Notes: generated by a model from the sequence alone, not told the origin. A stretch of 64,000 bases of DNA from Vibrio echinoideorum (GCF_024347455.1 NZ_AP025483.1:2666001-2730000); one strand, 5' to 3'; shown: positions 1 to 7,832, counted from the stretch's first letter. A program made the numbers and translations.

Positions 1-276
1 CAGGACGGGTCAAACAACACAGCAGCTATTGGACAGCTTGGAGTAAATTCTGAAGCACTTATTTCCCAAGATGGAAATAACAATTTGGCTGTTATTGGGC
101 AAGCAAATTTCTCTCGACAGAGCAGCCAGCTAAGCATTGATCAAAAAGGCAATGGCAATACAGCGTATTTGGCTGGTTCTGGGAGAAGTAATTTAGGGAT
201 TTCTCAAGACGGCAATGACTTTGCTTTAGTGAAAGCGTCTAGCTCAATGAGAATCTACATCAATCAAGCAAATTAG
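1..276 (+). CDS. Curlin repeat protein, CsgA/CsgB family (5' end cut off)
   Basis: The frame is open from the first base of the window and stops at 274-276, so only the C-terminal 91 residues are present. They consist of curlin-type repeats in which a Gln, a Gly and an Asn recur at fixed spacing, for example QDGNNNLAVIGQ and QKGNGNTAYL, ending in YINQAN. Such repeats stack as strand-loop-strand units in curli amyloid fibres on the cell surface. Whether this is the major subunit (CsgA) or the nucleator (CsgB) cannot be decided without the N-terminus. It precedes a second curlin-like gene by 82 bases on the same strand and is probably co-transcribed with it. Confidence 0.8.
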   Translation, partial: QDGSNNTAAIGQLGVNSEALISQDGNNNLAVIGQANFSRQSSQLSIDQKGNGNTAYLAGSGRSNLGISQDGNDFALVKASSSMRIYINQAN

Positions 277-358
277 CGCGCAGTATGGAAGCTTGATTCA
301 AAATCACTTCTCTTGAAGTGGTACATAGTCGACATGGAAATGTATAAGGATACAACTT

Positions 359-1216
359 ATGAAACTTACACAAATTGGAATTATAGTCGGTGCCATTATT
401 GGTTTAAATGTAGCTCACGCAGATAATTTACCTGCACCATTCCCTGCATCGGAGCCTGCATTGGGAGAAATTGAAGGGACAACAGATCTTGGCATTAAGA
501 GTAAAGTTTCTGCTATTCAGCCTTTAGCGATGGACAATACCGCTGTGTGGCAAATGGGGAGCGGCGATATGGCTAATGTAACCATTATGCAAAACACGTC
601 TGGTGTTACTGATGGTCATGTTGCGCTTGTCGACACACATGCCAGTTATAATTCAGATGTAGTAGTTCAACAGAGCGGTAACCTTAATGAAGCAGAGGTT
701 GAACTACGATACAAACATAACAATGCTTGGATCGAACAAGATGGATTACGTAACCAAGCTAAAGTGAAAGTTGAGCGTTGGGGACAAAATAATGATCTGC
801 GTGTCACCCAAATGGGCGTCGATAACATCTCTGTGGTAAAAGCGCTTGGTGGTGCTGACTTCAATGAAGCAGATGTGCGAGTTAATGGTAGTTTAAATGT
901 CACATATACTGAATTCAGCGACCGAGATGCTGATAATAATGATGTTGATATTGATATTACTGGCGATAGCAACTACGTTCAAAGTATTGTTGATACTCGT
1001 AATATAGGCCCTGCTAGAGACAATTTGGTCGATATCGAAATTTCTGGTGATGGTAACAGAGTTTTCACCGAACAAATTGGACGAGAATCTAGTGCTATGG
1101 TTAACCTACAAAGCAGTAGTGCTAATGAATTTTTGATTCATCAGACTTCATATGACGCAGCCTATGTTTCAGGTAACGGTGCATACGGCAATGTTGGCCT
1201 AATAAATCAAAACTAA
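359..1216 (+). CDS. Secreted curlin-like repeat protein, acidic and longer than usual
   Basis: The protein has 285 residues with a signal peptide at about 1-21 ending in AHA before Asp22. From about residue 63 it carries degenerate curlin repeats (WQMGSGDMANVTIMQ, VVQQSGNLNEAEV, IEQDGLRNQAKV, VTQMGVDNISVV). From about 170 the repeats become rich in Asp and Asn (DADNNDVDIDITGDSN). CsgA and CsgB are about 150 residues, so this is nearly twice the usual size. The start is supported by AAGGA at 346-350. It ends one base before the next gene's ATG. It is probably a minor, nucleating or anchoring curli component exported by the CsgG pathway; that role is inference. Confidence 0.7.
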   Translation: MKLTQIGIIVGAIIGLNVAHADNLPAPFPASEPALGEIEGTTDLGIKSKVSAIQPLAMDNTAVWQMGSGDMANVTIMQNTSGVTDGHVALVDTHASYNSDVVVQQSGNLNEAEVELRYKHNNAWIEQDGLRNQAKVKVERWGQNNDLRVTQMGVDNISVVKALGGADFNEADVRVNGSLNVTYTEFSDRDADNNDVDIDITGDSNYVQSIVDTRNIGPARDNLVDIEISGDGNRVFTEQIGRESSAMVNLQSSSANEFLIHQTSYDAAYVSGNGAYGNVGLINQN

Positions 1217-1217
1217 T

Positions 1218-1544
1218 ATGAAACATTACCCTTATTATAAAACGGCGCTAGTCGCCGTTTTATTTATTATAACTTCTTTAAATAGCTTCGCTTCAGGTTT
1301 AAAGTCGGTACAGTGCCTGATAGAAAACCAAAACATTATACTGACCTTTGATAACGATATGATGTCATCATTTCAATTGAGTACAAAAACTGACTCTAAA
1401 TTTAGTCAAAATACAAACAGTGGCACAACTAAGTTAATTCTTAATATAAATCAATTCCCTGCAGTGATAAATCTTAGCCCCGCTAACAAAGCTTGGGTAA
1501 TTACCTCTACCTGTACGATAAAACCATTAAGACAAAAAGAATGA
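1218..1544 (+). CDS. Small secreted protein in the csgC position
   Basis: The 108-residue product has a lysine followed by a hydrophobic stretch (TALVAVLFIITSL) and a likely signal cleavage after SFASG or SFA. The mature part is short and probably beta-rich, with two cysteines (in SVQC and STC) that could form a disulfide. Its place directly after the curlin genes is that of csgC, whose product is a small periplasmic inhibitor of premature curlin assembly. No CsgC sequence motif is recognised, so the function is inferred from size, export and context only. The gene starts one base after the curlin-like stop, and its first codons contain a terminator-like hairpin at 1237-1263. Confidence 0.6.
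   Translation: MKHYPYYKTALVAVLFIITSLNSFASGLKSVQCLIENQNIILTFDNDMMSSFQLSTKTDSKFSQNTNSGTTKLILNINQFPAVINLSPANKAWVITSTCTIKPLRQKE
1237..1270 (+). terminator. Terminator-like hairpin inside the first codons of the csgC-position gene
   Basis: A perfect 11-bp stem (ATAAAACGGCG with CGCCGTTTTAT) closes on the five-base loop CTAGT and is followed by TTATTAT. It spans codons 7-16 of the gene at 1218-1544 and lies about 20 bases after the curlin-like stop codon. It resembles an intrinsic terminator that would end most curlin transcripts and lower expression of the downstream gene. It could also mean that the small gene is expressed only by read-through. Confidence 0.6.
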
Positions 1545-1652
1545 ATTAATCGCCACCTATTTTAGCCAAGTAACATTTACCCCCACCGATACCATTAAAT
1601 AAACTATATATTTCATGAATAATTCACCGCGATAATTCGCGAAAAATCAATG

Positions 1653-1663
1653 TGTGCTATAAA
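1653..1663 (+). promoter_or_regulatory. Possible extended -10 promoter of the csgD-type gene
   Basis: TGC followed by TATAAA (hexamer at 1658-1663) fits an extended -10 element 46 bases before the start codon. No good -35 hexamer is seen. A short palindrome, CGCGATAATTCGCG, lies just upstream near 1628-1641 and could be an operator. A separate promoter would fit the 165-base gap after the curlin genes. Confidence 0.35.
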
Positions 1664-1709
1664 CTATGTAATCTAACAAAAAGTAATGAGTTACTAAAAG
1701 GAGTCACAC

Positions 1710-2378
1710 ATGGTTAAGCCGGAGGTTCATAACGCCATTTTACTTGCGGAGAACAATTTACAATCAATCCTGCTTAAAGAGTCTATAGAGCAAAAAGTTA
1801 ATCTAAACATTAAACTCATATCACCAGAAAGGCTTAGTGTTAACTCACTACAAAACCAAGATTTAGAGTTGATTATTATTGATTTCCCTATAATGAGTAA
1901 ACAATGTATAGAAAGATACCAAGAGCTTAGAGATGGCGTAGAAAGTGACGTCCATGAAGTGTTGCTCAACACCCCACATGATTTCCCTCATTCTGAAATG
2001 CTGAAATGGCAATATTTGGTTGGTATTTTTTATGCGTCTGACACCCTTGAAAAACTGGTGACTGGATTTAACTGTATTTTACAAGGTGAGATGTGGATGA
2101 GTAGGAAGTTAATCTACCAATACATTAGCTTTTATAGAGAAAGACAATGTGCGAAGACAAGCCCTCATTACTTGAAACTGACTAAACGTGAACAGCAAAT
2201 CATAAAATTATTGGGAGACGGAGCTTCAAATACTCAAATTGCGGACACACTCTACGTTAGTGAGAATACGGTTAAAGCACACCTCCACAATACGTTTAAA
2301 AAAATAAAAGTGAAGAACCGTTTACAGGCTTTGCTTTGGGTCAAAAACAATATTGCAACTAGCGAGTTCGTTCAATAA
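1710..2378 (+). CDS. csgD: CsgD-type LuxR-family transcription regulator
   Basis: The product has 222 residues, close to E. coli CsgD (216). The C-terminal part (about 157-212) is a LuxR/FixJ helix-turn-helix with the conserved LTKREQQII, ASNTQIADTLYVSENTVKAH and NRLQAL segments. The N-terminal part is receiver-like but keeps few of the acidic-pocket residues, as in CsgD, which is not controlled by ordinary phosphorylation. CsgD activates curlin genes and biofilm matrix synthesis. AAGGAG at 1699-1704 supports the start. In E. coli csgD heads a divergent csgDEFG operon; here it lies downstream of the curlin genes on the same strand, and no csgE, csgF or csgG follows it in the window. Confidence 0.85.
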   Translation: MVKPEVHNAILLAENNLQSILLKESIEQKVNLNIKLISPERLSVNSLQNQDLELIIIDFPIMSKQCIERYQELRDGVESDVHEVLLNTPHDFPHSEMLKWQYLVGIFYASDTLEKLVTGFNCILQGEMWMSRKLIYQYISFYRERQCAKTSPHYLKLTKREQQIIKLLGDGASNTQIADTLYVSENTVKAHLHNTFKKIKVKNRLQALLWVKNNIATSEFVQ

Positions 2379-2536
2379 CCCGTATTTTTTAATATCACCT
2401 TTTGACTTATCACTCGACAATTTGAACCGATCTTATCAATCCCTTGATGTGTTCTCTTTCACCAAAGCATAGATACGATTAGGCTGGCATCCAAGATCCC
2501 ACATTATCAACTCCACACCTTAAGACCTAGAATACA

Positions 2537-2585
2537 AAAAAGCCGTAGCACCTTCTATTACAGAGAGTGCTACGACTTTCTTTTA
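2537..2585. terminator. Bidirectional hairpin terminator between csgD and the tRNA-Pro region
   Basis: The arms GTAGCAC and GTGCTAC are flanked by AAAAAAG on the left and TTTCTTTT on the right, so the hairpin can end transcripts from either side: csgD on the plus strand and tRNA-Pro read-through on the minus strand. Confidence 0.65.
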
Positions 2586-2666
2586 TGTGGGCGATAAAGA
2601 GATTATTCTGAACATCAGGCTAACCCCACCTAGGTTCAAACCCTATTTCCCATACCCTGAAACGAC

Positions 2667-2690
2667 AAAAACCTGCTCAATGAGCAGGCT
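2667..2690 (-). terminator. Hairpin terminator, minus strand (first repeat copy)
   Basis: CCTGCTC-AAT-GAGCAGG at 2672-2688 is followed on the minus strand by five T. A degenerate version at 2919-2946 lies just after the intact tRNA-Pro gene. Both are inside the direct repeat. Confidence 0.6.
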
Positions 2691-2795
2691 TTCTAAATGT
2701 GGTCGGTGAAGAGGGATTCGACGCGGCTGGGCTTCCATCGGACTGGCGCACCAGCCCCCCCTCAGATCCCAAGTCAAATCGAAACAAAAGGGTTA

Positions 2796-2950
2796 AATAC
2801 AAAAAAGCCGTAACATTTCTGTTAAGGCTTTCTTTAATGTGGCGGTGAAGAGCTTATTTTGAACATCAGGCGAACCCCACTTAGGTTCAAACCCTATTTC
2901 CCATACCCTGAAACGACGAAAGCCGGCTCAATGAGCAGGCTTTCTAAATG

Positions 2951-2972
<22 letters not shown>
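2796..2972. repeat. Direct repeat, copy 2 (overlaps the intact tRNA-Pro 3' end)
   Basis: This is the partner of 2531-2721. It includes the downstream flank and terminator region of the intact tRNA-Pro gene and the last 22 bases of the gene itself. The 74 bases between the copies (2722-2795) are GC-rich and do not resemble the missing tRNA 5' half. Confidence 0.8.
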
Positions 2973-3027
<55 letters not shown>

Positions 3028-3064
3028 AGATATCTAACTGGCTGATTGCCTGTCGATGAAGCGT

Positions 3065-3092
3065 ATAATACGGATTCTGAATTTATGCGCAA
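3065..3092 (-). promoter_or_regulatory. Probable promoter of tRNA-Pro
   Basis: Reading the minus strand, TTGCGC (3092-3087) and TATTAT (3070-3065) are separated by 16 bases. The -10 element lies 38 bases before the tRNA 5' end. No other gene on this strand would use it. Confidence 0.6.
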
Positions 3093-3210
3093 GGGCTTTT
3101 TTCACTCTTTTTTACAATATCGAATCGTTCGAACAAAAGACGTACAACCTAACGGCTAATGTGACGAAAAACACACACTCAACAACAAGTATTTAACTTA
3201 TGAAACAGGA

Positions 3211-3224
3211 TTGATCCAGATCAG
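3211..3224 (+). promoter_or_regulatory. FNR-like binding site upstream of the DUF3149 gene
   Basis: TTGATCCAGATCAG matches the FNR consensus TTGAT-N4-ATCAA at nine of ten positions. It lies 59-72 bases before the start codon at 3283. Possible -10 elements follow at 3243-3248 (TAATAC) and 3263-3268 (TATAAC), so FNR could act as an activator. This suggests oxygen-responsive control of the small membrane protein, which is inference. Confidence 0.45.
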
Positions 3225-3282
3225 TGAATTGATAACGCTACTTAATACACTGAGCCATGTCATATAACTTTGAGGTATACAC

Positions 3283-3423
3283 ATGGACTTTTGGCTAGAA
3301 CTCCTATTTGGTAATGCAGTGGGGCTATCTTCAATGATAGTAATATTCGGGGCTCTGGGTCTCATGATGTTCTATGGAGGCTTCTTCATCTACAAAGTTA
3401 TGACTGAAAAATCTCCTCACTAG
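3283..3423 (+). CDS. DUF3149 small membrane protein (46 residues)
   Basis: This short frame encodes MDFWLELLFGNAVGLSS followed by one hydrophobic helix (about residues 18-40, rich in Gly, Met and Phe) and a short charged tail. The sequence is typical of the DUF3149 family of very small vibrio proteins, for which I know no function. TGAGG at 3271-3275 is a plausible ribosome site. A strong terminator follows at 3491-3526, and an FNR-like site lies upstream, so it appears to be a single-gene unit. It is probably an inner-membrane micro-protein; a link to respiration is only a guess from the FNR-like site. Confidence 0.8.
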   Translation: MDFWLELLFGNAVGLSSMIVIFGALGLMMFYGGFFIYKVMTEKSPH

Positions 3424-3490
3424 AATCGCTCAGCCTAAGTCATCTACTTTTAAGTATCATTTTCTTTGGGTGGATGTAAAAACGCTTTGC

Positions 3491-3526
3491 ACCGGAGCAG
3501 ACTTATTGTTTTCTCCGGTTTTTTCA
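3491..3526 (+). terminator. Intrinsic terminator after the DUF3149 gene
   Basis: ACCGGAG at 3491-3497 pairs with CTCCGGT at 3513-3519, followed by a run of T. Confidence 0.8.
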
Positions 3527-3590
3527 TTTTTAAACCCGGCCTCAACTTAGGTATACTTACCCTATCCTTCTCCAACTTGAGATACACACT

Positions 3591-4172
3591 ATGTCTCATG
3601 ATGACGACTTAGATCTATTCCAAGAAATGATGGGCGATGTTAAACGTATCGACCATGACACCGCCGAACACCAGAAAGTGCACCGAGTCACAGAATCTCA
3701 CCTTGCTAAGCGTGAAGCCGCTATGTGGCTGTCTGACGACGAGAAAGACTACTTATCATTAGACTACTCACCAATGATCAAGCCAGACGACGTCATTGCA
3801 TACAAGAAAGATGGTGTACAAGAAGGCGTATACAAAAAGCTGCGCTTAGGAAAATACCCTATTCAAGCCAAGCTCGATCTTCATAGGAAAACACTGAAAG
3901 ACGCTCGTAACGAAGTACTTTCATTTTTACGCCAGTGTTTAAGAACGGATGTTCGCACCGTTATCATTGTTCACGGTAAAGGTGAGCGCTCGAATCCACC
4001 AGCCATGATGAAAAGCTACGTGGCGAATTGGCTCTCGCAAATTAATGATGTGCAATGTGTTCACTCTGCTCAGCAATTTCATGGTGGTACCGGCGCGGTC
4101 TATGTCATGCTCAGAAAGAGTAATGAGAAAAAGCTAGAGAATAGGGAGCGCCATCAAAAACGCACCAGTTAA
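3591..4172 (+). CDS. smrA: Smr-domain endonuclease SmrA
   Basis: The 193-residue protein carries a C-terminal Smr domain: LDLH at 95-98, HGKG at 128-131 and GGTGA at 165-169, the signature positions of the fold. The N-terminal ~80 residues resemble SmrA (YdaL) rather than the ribosome-rescue nuclease SmrB, and the end NRERHQKRTS matches SmrA closely. E. coli SmrA is 187 residues and is reported as a DNA endonuclease; its cellular role is unclear. The gene stands alone, with a terminator on each side (3491-3526 and 4284-4310). Confidence 0.85.
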   Translation: MSHDDDLDLFQEMMGDVKRIDHDTAEHQKVHRVTESHLAKREAAMWLSDDEKDYLSLDYSPMIKPDDVIAYKKDGVQEGVYKKLRLGKYPIQAKLDLHRKTLKDARNEVLSFLRQCLRTDVRTVIIVHGKGERSNPPAMMKSYVANWLSQINDVQCVHSAQQFHGGTGAVYVMLRKSNEKKLENRERHQKRTS

Positions 4173-4283
4173 TTGGTTTATTGTAGATAGGTAGGTAGGT
4201 AGCAATTTAGCATCAAGATCGATATTTCGTGCCTAGACTCACACCAAGTGCTAAAATTGCCCTCAGTTAACGAATCCCAACTC

Positions 4284-4310
4284 AAAGCAACTATCATAAG
4301 GTTGCTTTTT
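4284..4310 (+). terminator. Intrinsic terminator after smrA
   Basis: AAAGCAAC pairs with GTTGCTTT across a nine-base loop, followed by further T. It lies 112 bases after the smrA stop and 41 bases before rluF. Confidence 0.7.
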
Positions 4311-4350
4311 GTTTATCTATATTTCCGTTGTGAAACGCTAAGAGAATATC

Positions 4351-5445
4351 ATGTCACAAGAATCCCAAGCTAAACGCCTTAATAAATACATCAGTGAAAC
4401 TGGTTTTTGCTCACGCCGCGAAGCCGACAAACTGATAGATGCAGGCCGAGTTACTATTAATGGCAAGATCCCTGAGATGGGAACGAAAGTATTGCCCGGT
4501 GATGATGTTGAGATCGACAACAAACCAGTACGTTCAAAAGAAAAGCCTATCTACATTGCTCTAAATAAGCCAACAGGCATCACCTGTACGACTGAACGTG
4601 ATATTCCTGGCAACATCGTCGACTTTATCGGCCACCACAAACGTATTTTCCCAATTGGTCGCCTTGATAAACCCTCTGATGGCCTCATCTTCCTGACTAA
4701 CGATGGCGACATCGTAAATAAGATTCTTCGTGCGGGTAACAACCACGAAAAAGAATATGTAGTTCGCGTTGATAAGCCGATTACGACTGAATTTTTAAAG
4801 AAAATGGCTTCTGGTGTCCCGATTTTGGATACCGTTACCTTGCCATGTAATGTCGAGAAAGAGACGAAGTTCTCATTTCGAATTACGTTAACTCAAGGCC
4901 TTAACCGCCAAATCCGTCGTATGTGTGAAGCGTTAGGCTATGAAGTATTCAAACTACGTCGCGTTCGTATTATGAACATTTCACTTGATGGCATTCCTAA
5001 CGGAAAGTGGCGCTACCTGAGCGAAGAAGAAATCTCTGAGATATTAGCGATGTGCGAAGGCTCAGTCAGTACTGAAGATGCGTCAAAAATGAACGCGAAA
5101 GGTCAACGTATTCGCAAAGCGACAGATGCAAAACTATTTGATAGCCGTGAAGAGAACCAAACTTCAACAGCGCGCCGTAATCAAAACGAGAACCGTACTC
5201 GCACCTATCGTGGTAACAATGCGGATGAATTCCGTCATGCGCCAAATTCAAAGCGTGGTCGCAACTCATCGAATGGTGAAACCGGGGGCAATAGCGAGAA
5301 CTGGAAATCGAACTCTCGTTCAGAACGTTCTAATTCAGATAGAAACAGTTCGGATCGCAATCGCACAGATCGTAACAATGACGATCGTCGAAGCGGTAAG
5401 CCTGCACCAAAACGCGTTGGTGGCACATTAGGCCTGAAGAAGTAA
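4351..5445 (+). CDS. rluF: 23S rRNA pseudouridine(2604) synthase RluF with a long basic tail
   Basis: The 364-residue protein has an S4 RNA-binding domain at about 8-55 and an RsuA/RluF-type catalytic domain. GRLDKPSDG at 103-111 holds the catalytic Asp106, and [17 protein letters not shown] at about 183-199 is the family's second signature. RluF makes pseudouridine 2604 in 23S rRNA and, in E. coli, also modifies tRNA-Tyr. E. coli RluF has 290 residues; here about 115 residues follow the catalytic domain, rich in Arg, Asn, Ser and Asp with repeated DRN units, probably disordered and RNA-binding. A bidirectional terminator follows. Confidence 0.92.
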   Translation: MSQESQAKRLNKYISETGFCSRREADKLIDAGRVTINGKIPEMGTKVLPGDDVEIDNKPVRSKEKPIYIALNKPTGITCTTERDIPGNIVDFIGHHKRIFPIGRLDKPSDGLIFLTNDGDIVNKILRAGNNHEKEYVVRVDKPITTEFLKKMASGVPILDTVTLPCNVEKETKFSFRITLTQGLNRQIRRMCEALGYEVFKLRRVRIMNISLDGIPNGKWRYLSEEEISEILAMCEGSVSTEDASKMNAKGQRIRKATDAKLFDSREENQTSTARRNQNENRTRTYRGNNADEFRHAPNSKRGRNSSNGETGGNSENWKSNSRSERSNSDRNSSDRNRTDRNNDDRRSGKPAPKRVGGTLGLKK

Positions 5446-5496
5446 TCATAATTCGTCCTCAATGTGCAAACACATTTCAGGATAGGCACTCAATAT

Positions 5497-5532
5497 AAAA
5501 GCGCCCGCTAGGTTAATCTAGCGGGCGCTTTT
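5497..5532. terminator. Bidirectional terminator between rluF and ybaK
   Basis: A long GC-rich stem (AAAAGCGCCCGCTAG with CTAGCGGGCGCTTTT) around GTTAAT serves the converging genes rluF (plus) and ybaK (minus). Confidence 0.9.
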
Positions 5533-5572
5533 GTTTGTCATCCGGTAGTTTCATCGTCATGACGACGACAAT

Positions 5573-6046
5573 CTACAAACATAAATCAGCAAACTGAGCT
5601 CGAGTGAGCAAAGCTAAGTCCTTAGGTGTCAGCTCAATTTCCAAGCCTCTCTTCCCAGCACTCACACATATTGTTTCAAAATCGGTAGCGCTGGAATGAA
5701 CAAAGGTAGGTAATGCTTTCTTCTGACCAAGAGGACTAATTCCCCCAACGACATAACCTGTGGTTTTCTGCGCAATATCCGGATTAGCCATCTCTGCTTT
5801 CTTACCTTTCGCCGCTTTTGCAGCGAGCTTCAGGTTTAGCTTCTGATCAACGGGAATAACGGCAACAGCTAAATCTTTAGCAACACCGTTCAAACAGAAC
5901 AGAAGCGTTTTGAACACACGTTTGGGATCCTGACCCAGAGCTTCGACCGCCTCTAACCCATAGTTGGTGTTGTTTGCATCGTGATGATACTGATGCACGG
6001 TATGAGCGATTTTCTTTTTCTTGGCAAGATTGATTGCAGGGGTCAT
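5573..6046 (-). CDS. ybaK: Cys-tRNA(Pro)/Cys-tRNA(Cys) deacylase YbaK
   Basis: The 157-residue protein is a YbaK/EbsC-family trans-editing enzyme that hydrolyses Cys mischarged on tRNA-Pro. The family's strongly conserved GYVVGGISPLG segment is at 97-107, and the catalytic Lys46 lies in RVFKTLLF. The length equals that of typical YbaK proteins. It stands alone on the minus strand, with the 5'-nucleotidase gene upstream behind its own terminator at 6071-6096. Confidence 0.92.
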   Translation of the reverse strand: MTPAINLAKKKKIAHTVHQYHHDANNTNYGLEAVEALGQDPKRVFKTLLFCLNGVAKDLAVAVIPVDQKLNLKLAAKAAKGKKAEMANPDIAQKTTGYVVGGISPLGQKKALPTFVHSSATDFETICVSAGKRGLEIELTPKDLALLTRAQFADLCL

Positions 6047-6070
6047 AACAAATCCAAACGATAGATAAAC

Positions 6071-6096
6071 AAAAAGCGACGCCGAGGCGTCGCTTT
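6071..6096 (-). terminator. Intrinsic terminator after the 5'-nucleotidase gene
   Basis: AAAGCGACGCC pairs with GGCGTCGCTTT around GA. On the minus strand the stem is followed by T-rich sequence. Confidence 0.85.
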
Positions 6097-6164
6097 AGTT
6101 AAATTTATCATGGTGCTAGAGTCAATCTAATTTAGCACCTAATGATTCAATTAACTGGGTTCAA

Positions 6165-7832
6165 TTACTTGTAAACCATTTGACCAGACGGTGCGTACTT
6201 GTTCACGTCAACCGGGCTATTCGCTTCTAAGTACTCTTTCAGTACTTCAGCATCAACAAAACCAGTGTTTACGTAACCTGGATGGTCAGAAAGTTTAGGG
6301 TAACCGTCACCACCAGCCGCGTTGAAGCTTGGCACTGTGAAACGGTATGTTTCATCTAAACGTAGCTGTTTGCCACCGATGAAGACATTCGATACTTCAC
6401 CATTTGCTACTGTCATTGAAATGCCTGCGAACTGAGCGTAAGCACCAGAATCGATTGGTTTCGTCGCCACAACGTTTAGGTAATCTAGTACTTCTTTACC
6501 CGTCATGTCAGTGTAAGTCAGGATGTTTGCAAAAGGTTGTACCTTCAGTACATCTTTGTAAGTGACATTGCCCGCTTCAATTGAGTCACGAACGCCACCA
6601 GAGTTCATCACAGCGAAGTCTGCTTGTGCACGCTCCATGTGAGAAGTCGCAATCAAACGACCTAGGTTAGTTTGTTGGAAACGAACCACGTTACGATCGC
6701 CTTCAAGCTTGCCATTTGTCTCAGCGATTTGAACTTCTAGCTGTGCTTGGCCTTGCTCTTGGAAAGGACGTAGGAATTCAAGTAGCTCTGGATCTTGTGC
6801 GATTTCATCTTGAATAAGAACACGTTGCTTCTTACCGTCAATCTTAACTTTCTTCTTAAGGTTAACTGGAACCAGATCGTAGCTCACCATCTCTAGCTCA
6901 CCGTTACGGAATTCGTAATCAGCACGGCCTACGTACTTGCCCCACTCGTGAGCTTGAACGATATAAGTACCGTTCTGTACGTCTGGTTTACACTCATCAC
7001 CCGGCTTGAAGTTTTTCTTAGCAACGTTAGGGCCTTCCATACATACAGGCTCTTGAGAGTGACCACCAACGATCATGTCTAGGTCGCCTTCGTTTAGGTA
7101 ACGAGCAAGTGCTACATCACCCGGTGCGTTAACACCACGTTGGCCGTTTTCGTAGTGACCCATGTGAGTCACAGCGAAGATTAAGTCTGGCTTCTCTGTT
7201 TCTTTAAGTTCAGCGATCAGCTTCTTCGCTTCTTCTTTCGGGTCACGGAAGTCAATGCTCGCGATAAACTCAGGGTTACCGATTTTTGCCGTATCTTCAG
7301 TGGTTAGACCGATAACCGCAATCTTGATACCTTGCTTTTCAAACATCTCGTAAGCTTGGAACTTGCGTTCGCCTGTTGCTTTATCGTAGATGTTTGCAGA
7401 TAGCATTGGGAAGTTTGCCCAATCGATCTGTTTTTGTAGTACGTCTAGTGAGTTATCAAACTCGTGGTTACCCAATGCCATTGCATCGTAACCAATTTTA
7501 TTCATACCTTTGAAATCAGGTTCTGCATCTTGAAGATCTGACTCTGGCACACCAGTGTTGATGTCACCGCCAGATAGAAGCAACACGCTACCGCCTTCTG
7601 CTTCAACTTCAGCGCGAAGTTGATCAACAAGCGTTTTACGCGCAGACATGCCGTATTCACCGTATTTGTTCTGCCAGAAACGACCATGGTTGTCGTTTGT
7701 GTGAAGAATCGTTAGCTTGTAAGTTTCGTCTTGGTTCCAATCTTGAGTAGATTGAGACGCACACCCAGCTAGAGTTGCTAGGATTGCAGCACTTAGTGCT
7801 GTCTTTAGAATAAGGCGTTGCTTCATTGTCAT
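6165..7832 (-). CDS. nutA: 5'-nucleotidase lipoprotein, UshA/NutA family
   Basis: The 555-residue protein starts with a lipoprotein signal whose LAGC lipobox puts the lipid-bearing Cys at 24, so it is membrane-anchored as in vibrio NutA, unlike soluble E. coli UshA. The metallophosphatase part shows DNH at 47-49, GGD at 88-90, GNHE at 121-124, H222 in THMGH and H257 in GGHS, the usual two-metal ligands. The C-terminal half is the substrate-binding 5'-nucleotidase domain. It degrades external nucleotides to nucleosides. The start may be Met1 or Met3. It is a single-gene unit. Confidence 0.9.
   Translation of the reverse strand: MTMKQRLILKTALSAAILATLAGCASQSTQDWNQDETYKLTILHTNDNHGRFWQNKYGEYGMSARKTLVDQLRAEVEAEGGSVLLLSGGDINTGVPESDLQDAEPDFKGMNKIGYDAMALGNHEFDNSLDVLQKQIDWANFPMLSANIYDKATGERKFQAYEMFEKQGIKIAVIGLTTEDTAKIGNPEFIASIDFRDPKEEAKKLIAELKETEKPDLIFAVTHMGHYENGQRGVNAPGDVALARYLNEGDLDMIVGGHSQEPVCMEGPNVAKKNFKPGDECKPDVQNGTYIVQAHEWGKYVGRADYEFRNGELEMVSYDLVPVNLKKKVKIDGKKQRVLIQDEIAQDPELLEFLRPFQEQGQAQLEVQIAETNGKLEGDRNVVRFQQTNLGRLIATSHMERAQADFAVMNSGGVRDSIEAGNVTYKDVLKVQPFANILTYTDMTGKEVLDYLNVVATKPIDSGAYAQFAGISMTVANGEVSNVFIGGKQLRLDETYRFTVPSFNAAGGDGYPKLSDHPGYVNTGFVDAEVLKEYLEANSPVDVNKYAPSGQMVYK

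Larger units (their letters stand above)
2531..2721. repeat. Direct repeat, copy 1: tRNA-Pro downstream flank plus a 3' tRNA fragment
   Basis: This 191-bp block is repeated imperfectly at 2796-2972. The core 2610-2721 matches 2861-2972 over 112 bp with about five differences. It ends inside a tRNA-Pro 3' half: 2700-2721 matches the last 22 bases of the intact gene, CCA included, on the minus strand and then diverges abruptly. It is either a decayed duplicate of the tRNA-Pro gene with its terminator region or the scar of an element that used the tRNA 3' end. The gap 2379-2530 shows no gene. Confidence 0.8.

Noticed and set aside
667..972. Minus-strand 101-residue frame inside the curlin-like gene
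   Set aside because: It is antisense to a gene with a clear signal peptide and repeats, and its translation shows no recognisable feature.
4186..4202. Short GGTA tetranucleotide repeat after smrA
   Set aside because: Fewer than four copies, non-coding, and of a length expected by chance.
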